Source of the DNA: Bacillota bacterium
GTDB lineage: Bacteria; Bacillota; Clostridia; Lachnospirales; Lachnospiraceae
NCBI GenBank assembly: GCA_023392995.1
Contig: JAEWMZ010000051.1
Coordinates: forward strand, 1-31,379
Direction of reading: 5' to 3'
DNA length: 31,379 bases
Positions 23,549 to 31,221 of this stretch are shown one piece after another (position 1 is the stretch's first letter; each line of letters starts with the position of its first letter). The position numbers and the translations under genes are program-made. The notes under the pieces were generated by a model. The model was given only the letters and a program-made list of their open reading frames with translations. It was not told where the DNA came from and ran no database searches.

Positions 23549-25717
23549 ATGAAATCATTAGTAATTGCAGAGAAGCCCTCCGTGGGCAGAGATATCGCAA
23601 GAGTTTTGAAATGTACCAAAAATATGAATGGTGCACTGGAGGGAGACAGGTACATTGTCACTTGGGGTTTAGGACATCTGGTTACACTAGCTGATCCGGA
23701 AGTGTACGATGTGAAATATAAAGAATGGAAAATGGAACATCTTCCAATGCTGCCTCAGAAGTTTGAATTAGTTGTAATAAAACAGACGGGGAAACAGTAT
23801 CAAATGGTGAAAACACAGCTTCATCGCAGTGATGTGTCGGATATTATCATTGCAACGGATGCGGGCCGCGAAGGTGAGCTGGTGGCTAGATGGATTCTGG
23901 AAAAAGTGAATAACAAAAAACCGGTCAAGAGATTATGGATCTCTTCAGTTACGGATAAAGCAATACGAGAAGGCTTTTCTCACCTAAAGGAGGGGAAAGA
24001 ATACGAGAATCTCTATCAGGCTGCGGTTGCCAGAGCAGAATCTGACTGGATTGTGGGAATGAATGCCACCAGAGCGCTTACCTGCAAATATAATGCCAGC
24101 CTTTCCTGTGGACGTGTTCAGACACCTACCCTGGCAATGATTGCAAAAAGGGAAGAAGAGATAAGAAGGTTTATACCGGTTCCTTATTATGGGCTTATTG
24201 GGAAAGTGAACGGAATGACCCTGACCTGGAAAGATCAAAAATCCCAGAGCAGTACCACCTTTGATAAAGTAAAAGCGGAGGAACTGCTAAAAGCCTTAAA
24301 AGGGAAGACGGGAATTGTGTCCGAGATGAATGCTGTCATGAAAAAGACCTATTCACCTGGATTATATGATTTAACTGAGCTTCAAAGAGATGCAAATGTG
24401 CGCTTTGATTTTTCAGCGAAGGAAACCTTAAATATCATGCAGCGTTTGTATGAGAATCATAAAGTTTTAACCTACCCCAGAACAGATTCCAGATATCTGA
24501 CAACTGACATTGTAGGAACCTTGAAAGAGAGGCTGGAGGCAATCAGTGTAGGTCCTTATAAAAAGCTGGCTGGAACGTTAGCTAGAAAGCCAATTGTCAC
24601 CAATTCTTCCTTTGTAGATAATCAGAAGGTAAGTGATCATCATGCTATTATACCGACGGAGCAATATGTTAGTCTTGAGAATATGAGTACCGACGAGAAG
24701 AAGATTTATGATTTGGTAGTAAGGAGATTCCTTGCGGTGCTATATCCACCTTATGAATATGAGGAAGCCACGATTAAGGTACAGGTGGAAAAAGAAGAAT
24801 TTATAGCAAAGGGAAAAATCACGAAGGCCTTGGGATACAAAGAGGTATACGAGAATTTCGTGGACGAAGAGAAAGAAAATGAACGTTTACCAAAAGTAAA
24901 TAAGAATGAAATCCTGAAGCCTATTGAATTTATAATGACAGAAGGAAAAACAAAGCCGCCCGCTCCCTTTAACGAAGCAAGCCTTTTATCCGCCATGGAA
25001 AACCCTGTTAACTTCCTGGAGCAAAAAGACAAGGAGCTGGTTAAAACCTTGGGAGAAACCGGAGGCCTCGGAACGGTGGCAACCCGGGCAGATATTATTG
25101 AGAAGCTGTTCAACTCCTTTCTCATGGAGAAAAGGGGAAAGGATATCTTTATCACCTCCAAGGGAAAGCAGTTATTGGAGTTAGTACCGGAAGACCTAAA
25201 GAAACCGGAATTAACCGCATCCCTGGAAATGAAGTTAGCCAAAATAGCCAAAGGAAATCTAAAGAAACAGGATCTAATGAGGGAGATGATGTCTTATACA
25301 AAAGAGATCGTTTCTGAAATTAAAAGCAATGAGGGTAAATTTAAGCATGATAATCTGACAAATAAGAAATGCCCGGTCTGCGGTAAGAATCTGCTGGAAG
25401 TGAACGGGAAAAATAGCAAAATGTTAGTGTGTCAGGATCGAGAGTGCGGACACAGAGAGACCATTGCCAGAACAAGTAATGCAAGATGCCCGGTATGCCA
25501 TAAAAAGATGGAGCTGGCAGGACGGGGGGATAGTCAGATTTTTACCTGTACCTGCGGCCATAAGGAAAAATTGACAGCCTTCCAGGAGAGACGGAAAAAA
25601 GAAGGTGCCGGTGTTAGCAAAAAGGATGTTGCAAAGTATCTGAATCAGGCACAGAAGGAAGAAAAGGAACCTATAAATACTGCATTTGCAGATGCTTTTG
25701 CCAAGTTAAAGCTGTAA
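23549..25717 (+). CDS. topB: DNA topoisomerase III
   Basis: 722-residue type IA topoisomerase that passes single strands and decatenates DNA. The N-terminal Toprim domain starts SLVIAEKPSVGRDIARVL and contains IIATDAGREGELVARWI. The active-site Tyr309 is in KVLTYPRTDSRYLT. Two zinc ribbons close the protein: CPVCGKNLLEV...CQDRECGH and CPVCHKKMEL...CTCGH (about 611-675). The length matches Bacillus TopB (about 727). AAAAGGAG precedes the ATG. It may be a chromosomal or mobile-element-derived TopB; no conjugation genes are adjacent. Confidence 0.95.
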   Translation: MKSLVIAEKPSVGRDIARVLKCTKNMNGALEGDRYIVTWGLGHLVTLADPEVYDVKYKEWKMEHLPMLPQKFELVVIKQTGKQYQMVKTQLHRSDVSDIIIATDAGREGELVARWILEKVNNKKPVKRLWISSVTDKAIREGFSHLKEGKEYENLYQAAVARAESDWIVGMNATRALTCKYNASLSCGRVQTPTLAMIAKREEEIRRFIPVPYYGLIGKVNGMTLTWKDQKSQSSTTFDKVKAEELLKALKGKTGIVSEMNAVMKKTYSPGLYDLTELQRDANVRFDFSAKETLNIMQRLYENHKVLTYPRTDSRYLTTDIVGTLKERLEAISVGPYKKLAGTLARKPIVTNSSFVDNQKVSDHHAIIPTEQYVSLENMSTDEKKIYDLVVRRFLAVLYPPYEYEEATIKVQVEKEEFIAKGKITKALGYKEVYENFVDEEKENERLPKVNKNEILKPIEFIMTEGKTKPPAPFNEASLLSAMENPVNFLEQKDKELVKTLGETGGLGTVATRADIIEKLFNSFLMEKRGKDIFITSKGKQLLELVPEDLKKPELTASLEMKLAKIAKGNLKKQDLMREMMSYTKEIVSEIKSNEGKFKHDNLTNKKCPVCGKNLLEVNGKNSKMLVCQDRECGHRETIARTSNARCPVCHKKMELAGRGDSQIFTCTCGHKEKLTAFQERRKKEGAGVSKKDVAKYLNQAQKEEKEPINTAFADAFAKLKL

Positions 25718-25725
25718 AAGAAAAA

Positions 25726-25845
25726 ATGATGCTCGACAAAGAAAGGCAGGAGAAGCTCAAGGAATTGTTTGGACAGATATTTGATAACGATCAAGCTGTC
25801 TTAGAAAAACTGCAAGGTCTTTTGACCTATGGATTTATTGTTTAA
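25726..25845 (+). CDS. Putative 39-residue ORF after topB
   Basis: Starts 8 bases after the topB stop with tandem ATGs and reads MMLDKERQEKLKELFGQIFD..., ending LLTYGFIV. The composition is helix-like and protein-like. There is no clear Shine-Dalgarno (AAAAGAAAAA), so expression would rely on read-through coupling from topB. Unrecognised; it may equally be a gene remnant. Confidence 0.35.
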   Translation: MMLDKERQEKLKELFGQIFDNDQAVLEKLQGLLTYGFIV

Positions 25846-25899
25846 GCTGAGTATATAAAATATTGAATATCAAATAAGTGTATTTTAGAGGTGACTAAT

Positions 25900-26427
25900 G
25901 TGAAGGAAATAAGAACAGACCGCTTAATCCTACGTAATTTTTCAGAAAATGATGGTGAGGATTTTTATGAATATATTTCCAATCCGAAGGTACTGGAATT
26001 TGAACCATATAAACCATTTTCGAGAGAAGAAGCCTATGCGGAAGCGAAGAGGCGGAGCAGTGACAATAGATTTCTTGCCGTGTGTCTAAAAGACGGAAAG
26101 GTTATCGGTAATTACTATCTTGCAGAGGGAGAATTTAATACATGGGAAGTAGGTTACGTATTTAATGAAAGGTACTGGGGAAACGGGTATGCCTCGGAAG
26201 GGCTACTTGCCCTAATGAAATATGGGTTTAAGGAACTCGGAATCTGGAGGATGATCGCCATGTGTGACCCGAAAAATCCGAATTCCTGGAAATTACTTGA
26301 GCGGGTTGGTATGAGAAGAGAAGGGACATTACTCCAGAATGTTTATTTCTTTACCGATGAAGAGGGTAAGCCTATATGGAAGGATACCTATCAATATGCT
26401 ATCCTGAGATCTGAGTTTGAACTTTAA
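25900..26427 (+). CDS. RimJ/RimL-type GNAT acetyltransferase
   Basis: 175 residues. It opens with IRTDRLILRNFSENDGEDFY, the hallmark of the RimJ/RimL group (N-terminal acetylation of ribosomal proteins, or antibiotic and small-molecule acetylation). The acetyl-CoA site region is ERYWGNGYASEGLLALMKYG (about 94-113), followed by NPNSWKLLERVGMRREG. GTG at 25900 is chosen over GTG at 25891 because AGAGGTGA (25887-25894) lies 5 bases upstream. A terminator follows. Confidence 0.88.
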   Translation: MKEIRTDRLILRNFSENDGEDFYEYISNPKVLEFEPYKPFSREEAYAEAKRRSSDNRFLAVCLKDGKVIGNYYLAEGEFNTWEVGYVFNERYWGNGYASEGLLALMKYGFKELGIWRMIAMCDPKNPNSWKLLERVGMRREGTLLQNVYFFTDEEGKPIWKDTYQYAILRSEFEL

Positions 26428-26437
26428 ATCGTAAAAT

Positions 26438-26496
26438 AGAACCTGCTATAATACTGGGAATACATATCCCCGGAATTACAGCAGGTTCTGTTTTTT
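26438..26496 (+). terminator. Rho-independent terminator after GNAT gene
   Basis: AGAACCTGCT (26438-26447) pairs with AGCAGGTTCT (26480-26489), extended by TAAT/ATTA, then G and TTTTTT. The 224 bases between here and 26720 contain nothing recognised. Confidence 0.85.
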
Positions 26497-26720
26497 GTTT
26501 TTCATGATGTAAACTTCTAAGAAAAGCATATTGTTATCGCAACTAGCAATGGATCATGGCCATGAGAGGAGATTCGCTATCTACGAGTTTGTTTCCAGGT
26601 GAGATATTACTTCTCATATCATAAACGCTCACATTCTTTAATTATCTTCAGCTTATGAAATTTTGTTACTTGTTTGATAATCTTCCAATCCTCCCTAATC
26701 TATCCATAAAGATTGAATAT

Positions 26721-27566
26721 TTAGCGATTGCATAAAAAGGAAGTAAATTCTTTTTCAAAGCCTGCCAGTGCGTGTCCTGCACCGGGAAGCACGCGCATGT
26801 CAGCATGTGGAAGTAGTGTGTGAATTCTTTCAGCAGTTTGTGCAGAACTTAGCATTACGTCTTTTTCTCCTGTAAGACACAGTATAGGCATTGTTAACCG
26901 CTGCAGCTGCTCATCAGAAAACACAGGAATCTTCCCTGTTCTGGGGTTGAAATGCTCTGCGATAAACGTCGTATATTGGATAGCAGCATCCGATACGGAT
27001 TGAGTTCCATACAGTGAGCGAGCGATTCTTTCTCTCCCTTTTTCACCCAGCAGCAGGAGAGGAATAGCCTTTAGTATAAAAGAAGTTTTTTGCCCCCCGA
27101 TTCCGGAAGGGCTGAGTAATACCAACTTATTCACCTTTTTCGGATAACGGATTGCATAAGCTGCCGACATCCAGCCGCCCAGCGAGATACCGACCAGTTC
27201 CACAGTTGACAGCCCCAAACCTCCGATTACATCGTCCAGCCAGTTTATATAAGAATCATCAGTCAGCGGATATTGCTTTTCAACACTCTTTCCCGGCTCT
27301 CCAGGGATGTCGATGCAGTAGATACAATGTGTTTGTGATAACTCCCTGACGGAGGACGACCACATAGCAGAATTAGAGCTTGAGCCATGCAGCATGATGA
27401 CTGCAGGCCGGTTTTTCTCCCCGCATTGCAGCACGAAGATATTGCCCAACTGTGTGGGGACAACGAGCTGCTCATAGGAAACAGGCCACTTTGCTAGCAG
27501 TGTTTCATAGGCATTTAACACTGCAATTCGCCCTGTCTCAGATTTATATATTGTTGGATTGTTCAT
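26721..27566 (-). CDS. Alpha/beta hydrolase
   Basis: 281-residue hydrolase. The oxyanion loop MLHGSSSNSAMW (about residue 55), nucleophile elbow VGISLGGWMSA (Ser about 124), acid region CLTGEKDVM and catalytic His in LPGAGHALAGF near the C-terminus are all present, as in the YdjP/MhpC-like esterase group. The substrate is unknown. The ATG at 27566 is preceded by AGGAGGAAGAGG; the frame stays open to 27722 but without such a site. It is divergent from the methyltransferase-MarR fusion, with operator-like palindromes between, suggesting joint control. Confidence 0.87.
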   Translation of the reverse strand: MNNPTIYKSETGRIAVLNAYETLLAKWPVSYEQLVVPTQLGNIFVLQCGEKNRPAVIMLHGSSSNSAMWSSSVRELSQTHCIYCIDIPGEPGKSVEKQYPLTDDSYINWLDDVIGGLGLSTVELVGISLGGWMSAAYAIRYPKKVNKLVLLSPSGIGGQKTSFILKAIPLLLLGEKGRERIARSLYGTQSVSDAAIQYTTFIAEHFNPRTGKIPVFSDEQLQRLTMPILCLTGEKDVMLSSAQTAERIHTLLPHADMRVLPGAGHALAGFEKEFTSFLCNR

Positions 27567-27672
27567 ATTCCTCTTCCTCCTGTCTATCGCGACCTTTAAT
27601 AGATCGTGAATTCTTTCATCAGCATTTTTATATGGTATCCGTTTATGAGGCTTTCTATATTCTAGTCCCATA

Positions 27673-27748
27673 ATTATACTGATATGTTCATTTATCAATA
27701 ATAATAATGATACTATGAACATATGTTAAAAGTAACATATGTTCATAG
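27673..27748 (-). promoter_or_regulatory. Hydrolase promoter region with 16-bp perfect palindrome
   Basis: On the minus strand TATAAT (27678-27673) is a likely -10 for the hydrolase, although its -35 is weak. Just upstream is a perfect inverted repeat: CTATGAACATATGTTA (27713-27728), a 4-base loop and TAACATATGTTCATAG (27733-27748). Each arm contains ACATATGT. A further half-site, GATATGTTCAT, lies at 27681-27691, overlapping the spacer. A dimeric repressor site is likely. Confidence 0.65.
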
Positions 27749-27985
27749 CGTTGTCAAGCGCATTAAGTCATTGGTAAAAGAAAATAAATAATAAAAGAAA
27801 GCAAATAATAAATAAAAGTAGTAAAACAATGGCGTAATTTCTCGCAGACACAGATTAGTGTCAATTAATATAACCTTTGAGGAGTGGCTGGACTTTTACT
27901 AGAAAGTATAGCTTTTAAAAAGCTGCCGATTTCCTTTTGGAGGCCTGATCGATGGCATTGGGTCAAGTATCCCTTGAATGTTTGC
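27749..27985. other. Intergenic between divergent genes, nothing recognised
   Basis: About 240 bases, A-rich at first, then mixed. I see no gene or clear RNA structure other than a short AGCTTTT/AAAAGCT dyad near 27910-27925. Confidence 0.4.
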
Positions 27986-28041
27986 TTGACATTGCTAGAT
28001 AATGTATGCTATACTAACGAATGATTAGTGATGACTAACTT
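27986..28041 (+). promoter_or_regulatory. Promoter and dyad operators of the methyltransferase-MarR gene
   Basis: TTGACA (27986-27991), an 18-base spacer and TATACT (28010-28015). Starting inside the -10 are three half-sites: ACTAAC (28013), TTAGT (28025) and ACTAAC (28034). TTAGT-GATG-ACTAA forms a dyad at the expected transcription start, a good place for an autorepressing MarR domain. Confidence 0.65.
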
Positions 28042-28077
28042 GATGTTATTTAAAGAACAAAGGAGGATTTTCGGGGA

Positions 28078-29514
28078 ATGTATAATATGGAAAACAGTCC
28101 AAACCGATATTATAAAATTATGCATAATTACCAGGAGGCGCAGCTGCTTTTTGAGGCTATCCGACTGAATGTGTTCTCCCATCTGGACACGCCGCAAACA
28201 GCGGATGCAGTGGCGGTGGCACTGAACTCTGACAGAAGGCAAATTGAACTATTGCTTTTGACGCTGACTTCCTGCGGCTGGGTAAACCGGCAAGGAGATT
28301 TTTACATAAACACACCGGAAACAAAAGATTTTTTATCCCGAAACAGTGAGGTTTTCTTAGGGGAAGCGTTGCTTTTCCGGGAGAATATGACTTCTCTGAC
28401 CCAGTTGGAGCAAAAGCTGAAGTCTGTAAATCCTTTAACAGCACCAGTTTATGATTTTTCAGAGATGGCAAGAGTGTCTACCCCTGAGATGTATACCGGA
28501 CGTCTACAAGCATTTTTGGCTCAAATGAGAAAGCTGTATCCCGATTCAAAGCGGCCGCTTCATATTTTGGATTTGGGCGGTGGGACGGGTATCTTAGCGA
28601 TTGAATTTGTAAAGCACTTTACCAACAGCAGGGCAACGATTTTCGAAGCTCCTGAGGTAGCGGAGGTCACAAGGGATATTGTTCGTCAGCATCAGGAGGA
28701 GCAGAGGGTTGATGTTATCGCCGGAGATTTTAATACAGATCCGATCGACGGTCCTTATGATGTGATTATCGCATCCGGTATCTTAAACTTTGTACAGGGT
28801 GATTTGTCTGATTTTATTCTTAAATTATCTGCTTCCCTGACCGAGGGAGGATACTTACTGATTGTCGGCCAGTACGCAGATCATGAGAACAATGCTCCGG
28901 CGAATATACTCAGCTGGCTCTCAGGCTTCCTTAGCGGCCTTCCTCTTCCACCCAGCAGCCAGGAGATTGCAAAGGCGGTACAAGCTGCAGGACTTATAAC
29001 CACCGACCGCTTGGGAGATGAACGGTATGAAGGGCAGTTCTACCGTAAGGGAGGCATAGTCTCTGAGGCTTCTTCCGGCGATGTCATTCGTTCATTTATT
29101 GAACTGACGGAGCAAATTGCTAATAGCAGAACGAACATCCTCAACTTTGGCAGTGAGGATATGACCTTCTACCGGGGGGAGATTCACATCATTAAAATGA
29201 TTGGTGATTTTCCGGGTATTCACAGTGCTGAGCTTGCTCGTAAATTTGGTATCACCCGGCCTGTGGTTCATAAGACGCTGCAAAAGTTAAGCGAACGGGG
29301 ATTGATTACCAAGGAGGAGGATGAGGAGGACAGAAAACGAAGTCTGCTGTACCTGACAGAAAAGGGTCAAATAGCCTACTGTGAGCATAAGAAGTATCAC
29401 GATGAACACGACAGAGCACTTTTTAATTACCTTGGGGATCTGCCGAGTGATCAATTGGAGTCGATCAAAGGATTTTTAAATCACGCCATTGGTCTGATTC
29501 AAAACCACTCGTAG
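28078..29514 (+). CDS. O-methyltransferase fused to a MarR DNA-binding domain
   Basis: 478 residues, two proteins in one. Residues about 10-95 form the winged-helix dimerisation domain of acetylserotonin/hydroxyneurosporene-type O-methyltransferases (YQEAQLLFEAIRLNVFSHL). Residues about 130-330 are the SAM-binding domain, with LDLGGGTGILAIEF (Asp165) and TIFEAPEV. Residues about 362-440 are a MarR winged helix: HSAELARKFGITRPVVHKTL with the wing EEDEEDRKRSLLYLTEKG. The frame is uninterrupted, so the fusion is real in this sequence. AGGAGG (28061-28066) is 11 bases before the ATG, rather far; GGGGA abuts it. It may methylate a compound and control genes in response to that compound or SAM. The divergent hydrolase is the obvious candidate partner. 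Confidence 0.88.
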   Translation: MYNMENSPNRYYKIMHNYQEAQLLFEAIRLNVFSHLDTPQTADAVAVALNSDRRQIELLLLTLTSCGWVNRQGDFYINTPETKDFLSRNSEVFLGEALLFRENMTSLTQLEQKLKSVNPLTAPVYDFSEMARVSTPEMYTGRLQAFLAQMRKLYPDSKRPLHILDLGGGTGILAIEFVKHFTNSRATIFEAPEVAEVTRDIVRQHQEEQRVDVIAGDFNTDPIDGPYDVIIASGILNFVQGDLSDFILKLSASLTEGGYLLIVGQYADHENNAPANILSWLSGFLSGLPLPPSSQEIAKAVQAAGLITTDRLGDERYEGQFYRKGGIVSEASSGDVIRSFIELTEQIANSRTNILNFGSEDMTFYRGEIHIIKMIGDFPGIHSAELARKFGITRPVVHKTLQKLSERGLITKEEDEEDRKRSLLYLTEKGQIAYCEHKKYHDEHDRALFNYLGDLPSDQLESIKGFLNHAIGLIQNHS

Positions 29515-29525
29515 CTTATTGTGAT

Positions 29526-29595
29526 ATAAGGGAGGGTGTCGCGAAAGGCAGTGATAGCATAAACTAAGAGCACCTTTGGCGGCTACCCTTATTTA
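29526..29595 (+). terminator. Imperfect terminator after the fusion gene
   Basis: ATAAGGG (29526-29532) pairs with CCCTTAT (29586-29592); inner GAAAGG and CCTTTGGCGGC extend the stem imperfectly. A short TTT follows. Confidence 0.45.
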
Positions 29596-29620
29596 AGGAA
29601 GATATAAATTGAAAAAATAC

Positions 29621-29649
29621 TTGACCGATCGTTCTCAAATGAGTATAAT
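29621..29649 (+). promoter_or_regulatory. TetR promoter with GATCGTTC operator
   Basis: TTGACC (29621-29626), a 17-base spacer and TATAAT (29644-29649). GACCGATCGTTC overlaps the -35 and spacer and is a near-palindrome matching the perfect palindrome at 30274-30287, so the TetR protein encoded next probably represses itself. Confidence 0.75.
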
Positions 29650-29669
29650 GCGATTTAGGAGGTAACAAA

Positions 29670-30254
29670 ATGGGTCGAAGTAAAGAATTTGAGGATAGTG
29701 TAGTTCTAAGGAAAGCCATGGAATTATTTTTAAAGCAAGGATATGAGAAGACTTCTATGAGCGAGCTGGTGGAACATATGGGAATCCATAAAAGGAGTCT
29801 GTACGATACCTTTGGTGATAAGCATTCATTATTTATGAAAGCTTTGGATGCATTTGATGTTTTTATGCAAGAGGAATTAAGAAAGGAAGTAGCGCAGGCA
29901 AAAACATCGAAAGAATCAATTAGGCGAATCTTTGAGCGAGCCATTGAAGGAATGTGGAATAGCGAGAAACGATGGGGATGCCTGTTTGTAAACTCAGCAG
30001 CTGAGTTAGCACCCAGAGATATCGAAGTGAAGGAACGAGTGGAGCTGGCATTTAATCAAACAGAGCACTTTTTTCAAGCTCTTATTATGAAAGGACAGAT
30101 GGAGGGAGAGATTAACAGCGATTTAGACGCTAAAATGGTAGCTGAGTATTTGCATAATACACTAATTGGTATTCGTGTACTCGCTAGAAATTCTACTGAT
30201 AAAGAGAAACTTTATCGAATCAGCGATTTTTCTTTAGCTATTCTTGATAAGTAA
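29670..30254 (+). CDS. TetR family regulator (NemR-like context)
   Basis: 194 residues. N-terminal HTH: KTSMSELVEHMGIHKRSLYD followed by TFGDKHSLFMKAL, the TetR signature; the C-terminal ligand domain includes RWGCLFVNSAAELAP with a Cys that could react with electrophiles, as in NemR-type sensors. TAGGAGG precedes the ATG. With the downstream nitroreductase and Old Yellow Enzyme genes and two matching operators, it is probably the repressor of this cluster. Confidence 0.9.
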   Translation: MGRSKEFEDSVVLRKAMELFLKQGYEKTSMSELVEHMGIHKRSLYDTFGDKHSLFMKALDAFDVFMQEELRKEVAQAKTSKESIRRIFERAIEGMWNSEKRWGCLFVNSAAELAPRDIEVKERVELAFNQTEHFFQALIMKGQMEGEINSDLDAKMVAEYLHNTLIGIRVLARNSTDKEKLYRISDFSLAILDK

Positions 30255-30273
30255 TTTATTTTTTACCCTAATT

Positions 30274-30287
30274 AGAACGATCGTTCT
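30274..30287. promoter_or_regulatory. Perfect palindromic TetR operator
   Basis: AGAACGATCGTTCT is a perfect 14-bp palindrome located 19 bases after the TetR stop. It shares GATCGTTC with the TetR promoter site. It lies about 210 bases before the nitroreductase start, so it may control a promoter in this gap. Confidence 0.7.
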
Positions 30288-30320
30288 CGAAAAAGGTAAG
30301 AAAGAAATATAGTAACCAAA

Positions 30321-30336
30321 TAGGTAATTGCGAAAC
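30321..30336 (-). repeat. Fragment of the intergenic repeat element
   Basis: On the minus strand this reads GTTTCGCAATTACCTA, identical over 16 bases to the right end of copy 1 (11289-11304). No further similarity extends on either side. Confidence 0.4.
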
Positions 30337-30426
30337 ACAGTAAATATGGCTTTTTTCATATAATTGTTGTGGGCTCCTGAGTGAAACTTGCCCAGTATTA
30401 GCCTGGAGAGAAGGATTTTACATCAA

Positions 30427-30455
30427 TTGTGTGAAAAATTTCATAACGATATAGT
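30427..30455 (+). promoter_or_regulatory. Candidate promoter for nitroreductase gene
   Basis: TTGTGT (30427-30432), a 17-base spacer and TATAGT (30450-30455), 45 bases before the ATG. It is a weak match and far from the operator at 30274. Confidence 0.35.
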
Positions 30456-30499
30456 TAAGCAGTTGCCCATGTAACTGAATAAGAAAAGGAGATAAAAAC

Positions 30500-31171
30500 A
30501 TGAGTCAAGTAAACAATCAAATAAGAGAAGCCTTTAACTATCGATATGCATGTAAAGCCTTCGATCAAAAGAAGAAAATTTCTGAAGATGATTTTCAAAC
30601 AATTATAGAAAGCGGTATGTTATCGCCAAGTTCATTTGGCTTTGAGCCCTGGAAGTTTTTGATTGTACAGAAGGAAGAAATCCGCGAAAAGTTAAAAATT
30701 GTAACATGGGGAGGACAGGGTCAAATACCTACCGCAAGTCATTTTGTTGTAATACTGGCAAGAAAAGCGGGTGACGTAATATATGGGTCGGATTATATCA
30801 ACATGGTTTTACAGGACATACAGCATCTTCCAGCTGAGGTACAGAAGATGAAAGGTGATTTTTATAAAAACTTTCAGTTGAATGATTTTGATTTAAATGA
30901 TGATAGAAAGTTGTTTGATTGGTCATGTAAACAAACTTATCTTGCATTAGCAAATATGATGACCTCCAGTGCACTTTTAGGAATTGATTCTTGTCCAATG
31001 GAAGGGTTTGACAGAAAGCGATTTGAGGAGATATTGGAACAGGAGGGACTGTTAGATAGAGAGCATTTTGGAGTCAGTGTATTAGTTGTCTTTGGGTACC
31101 GCCCGGAGGATGCAATGATTCATCCAAAGACCAGAGGAGTTGCCAGTGAATTAATCCAATGGGTAAAGTAA
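30500..31171 (+). CDS. NfsB-like NAD(P)H nitroreductase
   Basis: 223-residue FMN-dependent oxidoreductase. FNYRYACKAFDQKKKISEDD and SGMLSPSSFGFEPWKFLIV are the N-terminal flavin-binding signatures of the NfsB/FRase I group, and LLGIDSCPMEGFD and VLVVFGYRPED are the conserved C-terminal parts. It reduces nitro compounds or quinones by two electrons. AAAAGGAG precedes the ATG. It is followed after 50 bases by the Old Yellow Enzyme gene, probably in the same operon under the TetR regulator. Confidence 0.92.
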   Translation: MSQVNNQIREAFNYRYACKAFDQKKKISEDDFQTIIESGMLSPSSFGFEPWKFLIVQKEEIREKLKIVTWGGQGQIPTASHFVVILARKAGDVIYGSDYINMVLQDIQHLPAEVQKMKGDFYKNFQLNDFDLNDDRKLFDWSCKQTYLALANMMTSSALLGIDSCPMEGFDRKRFEEILEQEGLLDREHFGVSVLVVFGYRPEDAMIHPKTRGVASELIQWVK

Positions 31172-31221
31172 AACTCTTATTAAGAACATAACAATTCGAA
31201 TTGAATGAAGGAGAGAAAGCA

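Noticed and set aside
24751..25251. 166-codon minus-strand frame inside topB
   Set aside because: Mirror of the topoisomerase coding sequence; its Ser/Phe-rich composition is typical of an antisense shadow.
27749..27985. Riboswitch or small RNA in the divergent gap
   Set aside because: It lies upstream of the promoter for the fusion gene and shows no conserved aptamer pattern or strong stem.
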